From Thalassia testudinum (taxonomy: Eukaryota > Streptophyta > Magnoliopsida > Alismatales > Hydrocharitaceae), in contig JAZHRO010000002.1 in the NCBI GenBank assembly GCA_037157565.1, positions 72,003,001-72,067,000 of the forward strand: DNA of 64,000 bases, written 5' to 3'. The notes beneath the pieces were generated by a model. It saw only the letters and a program-made list of their open reading frames with translations, was not told the origin of the DNA and did not search any database. This document shows, piece after piece, positions 55,999 through 64,000 of the stretch (position 1 is the stretch's first letter; every line of letters starts with the position of its first letter). Position numbers and translations under genes: made by a program.

Positions 55999-57290
55999 TT
56001 AAGGGGAATGGAGGGTAAAGGATGACTCAACCAAATTTGTATCGGTCATGTCAATGAACGGTTTGAGTCTCTGACCGTTCACAACAAAGGGTTCGAAATC
56101 GTGGCTGAGTGGGCTGATTTCAATGGCTCCATTTCTAAAGATTTGTCGGACTAGGTAGGGTCCGATCCACTTGGATCATAGCTTTCCTGGGAATAATTTG
56201 AGTTGAGCATCAAAGAGTAAAACATTTTGACCAGGATGAAAGATCTTTTTAGAAATGTGTTTGTCATGAAAAGCTTTAACCCGTTCTTTGTAAATTCGCG
56301 AGTTCTTATACGCGTCGTGGCATAATTCATCGATCTCGCTTATTTGAAGCTTTCTGTGGGTTCCAGCCTTAGAAAGATCTAAATTACAATTCCGTACTGC
56401 CCAATAGGCTTTATGCTCCAATTCGACGGGGAGGTGAGATGCCTTCGCATACACTAGTCTGAAGGGAGACATTCCTGATTGGGTCTTGTGGGTGGTCCTA
56501 TAGGCCCACAATGCTTCCGGAAGCTGAGAAGACCAATCTTTTCTATCAGGTCGAACAGTAACCTGAAGGATTTTCTTGATCTCTCGGTTTGATAGCTCAG
56601 CTAGACCATTAGTTTGGGGGTGGTAAGGAGTAGAGATTTGGTGTGACATCCCGTATTTGGTCATCAGTGACCTGAACTGAGTGTTTGTGAAATGGGTCCC
56701 TCCGTCGGAAATTATTGCTCGTGGAATCCCAAACCTTGAGAAGATGTTTTGATGAATGAATTTGATAACTTTATGATTGTTGGTTTGGGTCGGAATGGCT
56801 TCTATCCACTTGGACACTAGTCAACTGCGAGTAAGATGTATTCGAAGCCATCCAAGATCGGGAAGGGTCCCATAAAATCAATCCCCCAGATATCAAAAAT
56901 TTCGCATACCAGGATTGACTGTAGAGGCATCATGTCTCGATGGCTCATGTTGCCCAAAGTCTAGCAACGGGTACATGCCTTACAGTGATCGTATGCATCC
57001 TTGAAAATTGTGGGCCAGTAAAAGCCACACTGGAGGACTTTTGATGCGATTTTGTGTCCTGAGAAATGTCCACCGCATGCCTGGTCATGGCAAAAGGAGA
57101 GTATGTCTTTGATTTCTACTTCCGCGACACACCGTTGAATTATCTGATTAGCACCAATGCGGAATAGATACGGGTCTTCCCATAGGTAATACTTGGCATC
57201 AGAACGCAATTTTTCCTTCTTGGCTTTCAGCCAATCGGACGGAATCTGATGTGATGCTAGGTAATTCACTATATCTGCGAACCATGGAAG
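55999..57290 (-). pseudogene. Ath-3 integrase, broken
   Basis: Zinc finger CHDQACGGHFSGHK (near 57075-57105) and CKACTRC (about 56970); TAG at 56963-56961. The core has [10 protein letters not shown] (first catalytic Asp at 56879-56877), IISDGGTHF and the Glu of NGLAELSNREIKK. A one-base loss near 56818 shifts the frame and a TGA at 56178-56176 cuts the C-terminus. The C-terminal domain keeps GPYLVRQIF and RLKPFIDMTDTNL and ends at TAA 56001-55999. The catalytic residues are intact but the frame is not. Confidence 0.85.
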
Positions 57291-57760
57291 GCCTGTATTG
57301 ATAGTCAGGAGGTGCTCATCAGGAAAGTGTTCTGTGATGGATCCGAAATGGTCAATTATTTCAGAAGGAAGTCGGGACAAGTGATCAGCTACCACATTTT
57401 GCTTTCCTGCTTTGTCGCGAATCTCGAGGTCAAATTCTTGCAACAGCAAGATCCATCGGATTAATCGAGGTTTCGCGTCCTTCATTGCAAGGAGATGCCT
57501 CACAGCTGTGTGATCCAAGTATATGATAACACGGGAACCCGGCAGGTATGATCTAAATTTTTCTAGGGCAAATACTACAGCTAGTAGCTCTTTCTCAGTA
57601 ACCATATAGTTACGCTGAGCCTCGTCCAGTGTTTTCCTAGCGTAGTAAATGACCACGGGTTTCCCGTCAATTTTCTGCCCCAAAATCGCTCCTACAGTGA
57701 AGTCAGATGCATCGCACGTGATCTCAAAGGGTTGAGACCAATCAGGGGACTGTAGGATCG
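57291..57760 (-). pseudogene. Ath-3 RNase H domain
   Basis: Acidic residues visible: CDASDFTVGAILGQK (about 57700-57745), TEKELLAVVFALEKF (about 57560-57605), YLDHTAVRHL (about 57490-57520) and [10 protein letters not shown] (about 57375-57405). All four catalytic acidic or equivalent positions are kept and the domain is open across its length, the best preserved RNase H in the window. It belongs to a broken polyprotein. Confidence 0.82.
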
Positions 57761-58893
57761 GGGCTTGGGTGACTCGATCACGTAGGATCTCAAATGCCTA
57801 AGTACATTCCTTGGAAATTTTGAAAGGCACATCCTTGGAGAGAAGAGTAGTCAGGGGGCACGTGATTTTTGCAAAATCAGGGATAAATCAACGGTAAAAA
57901 CCGACGTGCCCCAAAAAAGATCAGATGTCCTTAATCGAGCTAGGCATAGGGAGCTTGGAAATCAAGTTAACCTTAGCTCGATCGACTTGGATGCCTTTCT
58001 CCAAGATTAGATGTCCCAGGACAATTCCCTCAAACACCATGAAATGGCTCTTTTCCCAAGAAAGAACCAAATCACATCGATGCACCGCCTTAGTATTTGG
58101 ACCAAGTGTTGGAGGAAATCATCAAATGATGCTCCAAAAATTGAAAAGTCATCCATGAAGACTTCCAGATAGTCACCTACCATATCTTAGAAGATGGCAA
58201 GCATGCACCGCTGAAAGGTTGCGGGTGCATTGCAGAGACCGAAAGGCATCCTTCGAAACGCGTACGTCCCAAAGGGGCAAGTGAATGTGGTCTTTTCTTG
58301 GTCTTCTAGATGGATTACCACCTGGTTGTAATCAGAGTACCTGTCAAGAAAGCAGAAGAACCTATTTCCTGCTAATTTCTCGAGGATCTGATCAATAAAT
58401 GGTAGTGGGAAATGGTCCTTCTTCGTGGAGGAATTGAGTCTTCTGTAATCAATGCAGACTCTCCACAAGTTAGCTATTCGAGTAAGAATGACTTCTCCAG
58501 TTTCAGTCGTAATGATGGTAAGTCCGACCTTTTTAGGCACCACCTGTATTGGACTCACCCAACGACTGTCGGAGATTGGGTAGATGATCCCTGCATCTTA
58601 CCACTTTATGATCTCCTTTTTCACAACCTCCTGCAGGTTAAGGTTTAAGCGTCTCTGCATTTCTCTTGAAGGTCATGCACCTTTTCTGTGTAGATTCGAT
58701 GTGTGCAGTACAAAGGGCTTATGCCAATCAAATCATCGAGAGTCCACCCAAAGGCTCTACGATGTTGCTGGAGAACAGTAATCAAACGGAGTTCCTGGTC
58801 AGATGTGAGTCGAGAGTTGATAATCACAGGAAACGTCTGATTGGAACCCAAAAAGACGTACTTTAGATTCTTGGGAAGGGGCTCGAGTTCCAT
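57761..58893 (-). pseudogene. Ath-3 reverse transcriptase, broken
   Basis: Starts at MELEPLPKNLKYVFL (ATG 58893). Contains SPIQVVPKK, the [12 protein letters not shown] block, FLDRYSDYNQV (Ath-1 and most relatives have DGYSGY) and FMDDF (DD at 58153-58148). Breaks: a one-base deletion plus a TGA near 58675, a stop near 58605, TAA at 58189-58187 and TAG at 57800-57798. The DD catalytic pair is intact. Confidence 0.85.
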
Positions 58894-59732
58894 GACAGGA
58901 TTGTTAGCAGCAGCGGGTGGTTCAGGGTTTGTATCAGGTACAAGGGTCGGAGTCATAGGTATGTCTAGATCATGTTCACACTCCTCTGTTGGCGGGTTTT
59001 GATCTTCTAGTGGTTGATCAGGGATAATCAGGTTGTCCTCTGTATGCGATTCATCAACCACGGCTCTAATATCACATATTTGCTTTATAACCCCGCAATT
59101 AATCCCTTGTTGGGCCTTAAAAATGTCAATCTTCAAAGTTTGATTCCCAAATTTTAATTCTATCTGGCCCTCTTCGCAGTTTATGTTGGCCCTAGTAGTG
59201 GCCAAAAAGGGTCTCCCTAATATGATTGGTGTGTCCCTTGGGTTCTCAGGTGCATCCATGTCCAGAACTATGAAGTCCACCAGGAAGTATAAATCACGTA
59301 CCCTAACAATGACATCCTCAAGTATTCCTTTAGGTGACTTAATGGATCAATCGGCTAATTGCAACATCACCTCAGTTGGTTTAAGTTCGGACTCTTCAAG
59401 GTGGTCAAGGAGGGATGCAGGTATTAGATTTATGGAGGCACCTAGATCTAGTAAGGCTCTGTCAAATTGGGTTTCACCAATTTTACAAGAAATCAGGGGA
59501 GTTCCTGGGTCTTTCTCCTTGGGTGGGAGTTTACTCAAGATGACAGAGCTGGCTTGCTCTGACAGTACGATCGAGTTCCCATCCTTGGTTCGCAGCTTAC
59601 GTTTAGGTCTACATACGTCTTTCAAGAATCTTGCGTAAGCTGGTACGTGGCGAATTGCATCCATCAAGGAGATGTTTATTTGGACCTGTTCAAAGAGCTT
59701 GACCAGATCCTCCTCGGGGGCCACGGGTTTGG
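58894..59732 (-). pseudogene. Ath-3 aspartic protease and linker
   Basis: EEDLVKLFEQVQINISLMDAIR (from about 59718) leads into the protease with LLDLGASINLIP (Asp at 59448-59446 intact) and PIILGRPFLATTRANIN (near 59180-59230). A TGA at 59349-59347, where Ath-2 has an Arg codon, separates the two halves. The acidic Pro-rich linker to RT follows (58894-59150). Confidence 0.82.
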
Positions 59733-61534
59733 TTATCTTTTTCCTTTGGTTAAGGCCTCAGGAAATGGAATCCTAGTTGGTTCCTCTAGAATAGGTCCAG
59801 GTTCTTGATATGGGATAGTGGTATCCTGGATAACTATCCTAGGGTCTTGGCTACTACCAGGATTGGAGTGGTTCGGATAATGTGGGTCTTGGGTTGTTTT
59901 ACCACTACGTGTTGTTACAGAGTTTAATCCGGCCTGGTTTTGGTTTGGGTTTGGTAAGAGGGGTGGTTGCTGCTGAAATCCCACATAAGATGTCAAAGCT
60001 TCCATCCCATCTGGTGATGGAGCAGTAGGGGCCTGATAAATCAAATGTGCGTGGCCTGAATTTGGGTTCATAACGCACCTCTGGGTCGGCACATTATTTG
60101 GGTTTGGCAGAGGTTGCGAAGGAAGGGTGCCAGGTTGGCGGGAATTTGCCATCTGGGCTAGTTGGTTGTGAACCTCTGTGATCTCGTCCTTGTGCTGTTT
60201 TTGCATTACCGCATTCGTCTTTTGAATGTCAACCAGTGCTTGAAGGATAAGAGTCATTTGATCCTGGTTTGGCCCGGATTGGTAGGTGGGATTGGGCCGA
60301 GGCTGAGGTGGCTGATATGGACGAGGGGCTTGTGGATGGGGTTGATATGGTGGTCTCTGAGAATTTTCCATCCACTGGAAGTTAGGATGAGTTCGCCATC
60401 CAGGGTTGTAGGTATTTGAGAATGGGTCATTCTGGATGACGTTGAGGTCCTCGTAGTTCTGAGGAACCTCAGAAAGTCAGAATACGAGGGTTCAGAGTTC
60501 CCCCAACTCAAGTCGAATGGATTGGAGGTCACTCCGGTCCGAGAGGCAAACGGGCGTGGATATGGGTCCATCCCCTTAGCAGATTGGTGGTAGATGTTTT
60601 GCACAGTTTCCCTCGCCAGAGGTGGTCGTGCAAAAGAGTTCTGCGTAGAGGTGGCTTGCTACAAATGCCAAGTTAGCTCATCCACCTTCTTTTCTATGAT
60701 AGAAACCTTGTCCAACCGACTGGCCATCAGTTCCAAGTAGACGGATGTGGACAAGTCCTACGTCTCATGTGCCCCTCTCAGATTCGTCGATGTGCGGGCA
60801 TTCGTCCTGTCGAATAAGCCCATGGAGTCATTATTTATGGAGTTCTTGCACATGTTTTTGAGAATCTCCGACACCGTGTCCTCATGTTGACCCATGATGT
60901 TTCCTCCTCACGTTGCATTGATGAATAATCGAATGTCTTCATGGAGTCCCTGGTAAAAAGACTGGACTTGTTCCCATTTAGGAACTCCATGATGGGGGCA
61001 CTTTCGCATGAGATCTAAGAATCGGTCCCATGCTTCGTGAAGAGGTTCTCCCGGTTGTTGAGTGAAATGAGTGAATTGGTAGCGCAAAGCATTCATCCGG
61101 CCAATGGGTAAGAATTTTTTCAAGAATTCGGACTGAAGTTCCTCCCATGTGTTGATCGGATGGATCTGAGTTTGATACCAATGGGCGGCCTTGTCCAGGA
61201 GGGAGAAAGAAAACATTTTCATGAGTAGGATATCCCGAATTTGTGGATCTGACCCGAAGGTTTGGGCCAGATGCTTGAGTTGTTTAATGTGTTAGAATGG
61301 ATCCTCGAAGTTAAGCCCATGAAATTTTGGTATGGCGTGAATCATATTGGGCTTCAGTTCAGAATTAGGACCTCCAATCGGGATTCGGACTCGAGGTTCG
61401 ATCGCCACCACAGTGGGATTATAATGATCTCGCATCATTGGTCGCTGCGGTGGGTTTACAAAGTTTTGAAAGAGATCATTCAGGCGTTGAAGTTGGTGCT
61501 CAAGGTTGTTCTCCTCTTCAATGGGTTGTGCCAT
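59733..61534 (-). pseudogene. gag: Ath-3 gag, broken by stops
   Basis: Start at ATG 61534 (MAQPIEEENN), 76 bases beyond the leader hairpin. Core blocks: IPKFHGLNFEDPF, MFSFSLLDKAAHWYQT, TWEELQSEFLKKFLPIG and WEQVQSFYQGLHEDIRLFIN. Stops at 61294-61292 (TAA at a Gln codon), 60910-60908 (TGA at an Arg codon), 60760-60758 and 60661-60659, plus a one-base loss near 60470. The C-terminal 200 residues (60371-59733) are Pro/Gln/Asn-rich with no CCHC knuckle visible, as in Ath-2. Confidence 0.86.
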
Positions 61535-62626
61535 GATGGGAGAAGAAGGAGAACTTGGTTCTGAATCAGATGAAAGATTTATGTGGTGGAGTTGCTGCAC
61601 AAACAAGGGCGTCGAGGCTTGGCCTCGACGAGAGTGAATTTCTAAAGGAGGTCATAAGGATGGTCTTAAGGACCTCCTACCGAACATGCACCAAAGGATG
61701 TGATGAGATTAGAAGGTGCTGGACCCAATCGAGACACCCAAAAATTATTGGGTGACTATAGAGGTTTGGGGCGAATGATACCCCTTAATCAGAAAGGTCG
61801 TCCACTTGAGAAGTACCTGGGCAACCAGAGAGGGAGAGTCTCACAAAGACCCCTACACGGTAGAGCGTCCCCACGAGTTACAGGGTTTCCCCCACCCAAC
61901 CTCTCTTGTCACTGAGGTTCCAGGTAGACCAGAATGGGGACCTTGACCTCTTAAGTCTACCTTTTTTTACTTTAAGATCAAGGTGCTTAAGGTTCCACTT
62001 GAACTTTTAGGTCTTTTGAGTGAAAAAGTGACCTAATTTTAAGGTTGGTTGACCCAAAGGATCAACTTCACCTCTTGTTCCTTTGAGAGCTTTTGGGTCC
62101 TTTCTTTTAGGGTTCAAATGGATTTAAAAGCCTGATTTGCTTAGGGTTTCTCTTGTATAGATCTTTTCAAACAAGGTTTAGGCACACCTCTTTTTGGAAA
62201 AAAATTTTTTCTTTGTTTAAGAGAAGATGTATCTCTAAAAACCCTAGCTTTGCAATCCTTAAGTTGGCTCTAGTTGGTCCAATTTAGTTGCCTCAAAATT
62301 TGGTATCTAGGGCTCAATCAAGAAAGTTTTAGCCCTAGTTACCTTAGTTGGATGAGTAGTTCAAGATGTGTTGAAATGAAAATCAGGCAACTTTGATGAT
62401 TACTAAGTATGAAACAGGTAGCCTTAGGTTAATTCTTCTTTGTTCCTTTTTAGACTTTGAGGGGGTTAAGAGAGAGGGCTAATGAAACTTACCTATTCCT
62501 TGGTGTGTCTGCTGTTTAGCTGCTCTTCTTTTCTCTGCTTTCCCTGAGACAAGCACAATAAAAGAGAGGAATTAAGTTAGTATTGGATCAGGAGTTGTGA
62601 TCAAAAGCTTTAGAAGTGCCCGTTGC
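61535..62626 (-). other. Ath-3 leader between PBS and gag
   Basis: Noncoding. Holds the 9-bp hairpin (61610-61630), a possible splice acceptor (TTCGGTAG, GAGGTCC near 61680) and a possible donor (CCCAG, GTACTTC near 61816). It aligns along most of its length with the NA-B leader. Confidence 0.65.
61610..61630 (-). other. Leader hairpin, Ath-3
   Basis: CGTCGAGGC-TTG-GCCTCGACG (plus strand), a perfect 9-bp GC-rich stem with a 3-base loop. Confidence 0.7.
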
Positions 62627-62644
62627 TCCCCAGCAACGGCGCCA
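62627..62644 (-). other. Primer-binding site of Ath-3 (tRNA-Asp)
   Basis: Minus strand TGGCGCCGTTGCTGGGGA, one mismatch to the tRNA-Asp complement, three bases inside the LTR. Confidence 0.85.
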
Positions 62645-62647
62645 AAA

Positions 62648-64000
62648 TGTTGACGCGGCTAGGTCATGTTTTAAATATTGCGTTGTAATACAGACTAACT
62701 TTCCGCGAAAACAAATAAAGATTTATAACTCGAAAATCAGAATATCCGAGGTCGAACACAAGGAGCAATCTAAGTTTTCCAAAACTTGAGAACACAACTT
62801 TTTAAATAAGAAATGACTAGTTCAATGAGAGTGATATAGAAAGAAATTGCTCAAGAAAAAATGGACGTCTAATGTAATATCAGACGACTTAAAGTATTTC
62901 TCAGACTCTTCTTTATGTGATTTGCTCTGCTTCAGCTCCTTTTCCTTTCTTCCTTTGCTGCTTCTATTCCTCTTCTTTTTTTCTTCTCTTCTTGATTTGT
63001 GGCCAAGGCCTGGCTTGCTTCTTCTTAACTGGTCTTCTCTTTCTTCTTCCTTTTCTTTTCCTTCACTTTCTCGATTCTTTGTCTGCCCCTTATCTCTTTC
63101 TTCCTTCTTCAGTTCTATTCTCTTTGGCCTCGCTTCTTCGTTTCTGCCTTGCCTTTCTTTTTCCTCTGCGGAGCCTCCTTCCTTCTTCTCCTTCGCTTGC
63201 AGCAACTAAGTCCCTGCTTCCTGCACACAAGCACACCATGCAGCAAAACCTATTCCCCTACCCTTCCCACTCGTCTCTCTCTCTGGATCTCTCTCTGGTT
63301 CGCTCTCCCAGAGCCGGGTTATCGGGTCGGGTCGCACGCACTGGCATGGGTGTGGTGCGCGAGGAGTGCTCAGGAAGGTGTCGGGTCGGATCATGCCAGA
63401 TCCGTGTGATGAGCTCACGGACGAGGCACTGTGTTTAGGTGAGGGACCTCACCCCAAGTGTTATCGGAGGCAACAGGTCAATAACACAAAATCAATATAA
63501 AGGACTCACGCGCTTTACGACTCACCGAGGTGGGACTAATGCCCACCGCTCTTTCTCGCGCGCCCGCAGTAGACCGTGCCTCCAATTGCCACAACTGCTG
63601 GTCTCGCGGTGTCCCTTGCTGGGACGACTAGATTCGCACGACCTTCCTAAGTTTGCTGCACCTGGAACCCTGAAGTCTCGCAACCTGGAGCAAGCAAGCA
63701 GCTTCCTCGAGTCACCGCTAATGGCAACCAGAGCTCAAAACCTGCCTGACACAAAAAGGGCCTACGGCTCAATCAGATCACAGGGGGACCTTTGTCGTGT
63801 CACGGCGAAGGTGAGGAAGTAGGTGGCAAGCTGCGGGGCGGCCTAGGCGTGCGTGCCTAGGTCGCTCTGTGGCCGGAAGGATGGGTTTGGTCGGGGGGTA
63901 GTTGTGGTGGCATAGAGGATCTGTGGATGAGCCGAGGATATTCAGTGAAGTGTGGCGGAGGTTATGCGGTGGTTAGCAAGATGTGTGGGGTTGCAGAGTG
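62648..64000 (-). repeat. Ath-3 right (5') LTR, incomplete
   Basis: Starts TGTTGACGCGGC. The visible 1353 bases match 49068 onward: R/U5 box 62746-62768, dyad near 62863-62892, T/C-rich tract 62895-63205, then the CpG-rich leader part. The TATA box and LTR end lie beyond the window. The open frames here are low-complexity. Confidence 0.88.

Larger units (their letters stand above)
49068..64000 (-). mobile_element. Ath-3: Athila-like gag-pol element, right LTR cut by window end
   Basis: Along plus: 3' LTR (49068-51744), PPT (51745-51756), 3' UTR interrupted by D2, pol (55999 to about 59730), gag (59733-61534), leader with hairpin, PBS (62627-62644) and 5' LTR from 62648. Full gag-pol order is present but the frame is broken by about ten stops and several shifts. 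No env-like ORF follows pol. The left flank is ACCTT (49063-49067); the right flank is outside, so the duplication cannot be checked. Confidence 0.88.

Overview
The window is plant nuclear DNA made almost entirely of nested LTR retrotransposons. The plant call rests on Athila-type Ty3/Gypsy proteins (RT motif FMDD, protease motif DLGAS), a primer-binding site complementary to the 3' end of plant tRNA-Asp, 2.7-kb LTRs, a SIRE/Copia-like solo LTR and 5-bp target duplications. I see no host gene, rRNA, tRNA or CRISPR array. The species cannot be told; the density of nesting suggests gene-poor heterochromatin.

Names used here: Ath-1, Ath-2 and Ath-3 are coding (autonomous-type) Athila-like elements; NA-A and NA-B are non-autonomous relatives; E, L1 and L2 are other LTRs of the same superfamily; D1 and D2 are solo LTRs of a second family.

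Layout. 1-5440: Ath-1 (+), cut by the window start; RT-RNase H-integrase, then an AT-rich 3' region and a decayed LTR. 5512-36277: Ath-2 (+), a 5'-truncated gag-pol ruined by stop codons, with its 3' UTR interrupted twice and a 2.7-kb 3' LTR at 33567-36277. The first interruption is NA-A (-, 11605-29722), itself interrupted inside its only ORF by NA-B (-, 15330-25253, TSD GGCTC). The second is solo LTR D1 (30174-32843). 36278-47268: leader, PBS and LTR of a minus-strand element E. E's LTR is split by solo LTR L1 (37261-45452), which is split by solo LTR L2 (38126-42268, itself holding an unclassified 1.5-kb insert) and by a Copia solo LTR (42761-44033, TSD TCTTC). 47269-49067: a plus-strand gag-protease fragment of a different, Tat-like Gypsy lineage. 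49068 to beyond the window: Ath-3 (-), a gag-pol element with left LTR, PPT, 3' UTR holding solo LTR D2 (52875-55531, TSD CTATT), pol, gag, leader, PBS and the first 1.35 kb of its right LTR.

How the parts relate. NA-A and NA-B keep what appear to be the cis-acting parts of the coding elements (LTRs, tRNA-Asp PBS, leader, internal polypurine tract, 1.3-kb 3' noncoding module, terminal PPT) but replace gag-pol with one ORF of about 545-575 codons that I do not recognise. They look like parasites mobilised in trans by Ath-type elements. That ORF is the most interesting object in the window: two diverged copies keep it nearly open, and in NA-A the reading frame runs exactly through the NA-B insertion point once the target duplication is discounted. 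All three coding elements are dead, with nonsense codons and catalytic Asp-to-Asn changes mostly of the C-to-T/G-to-A type expected of methylated, silenced repeats.
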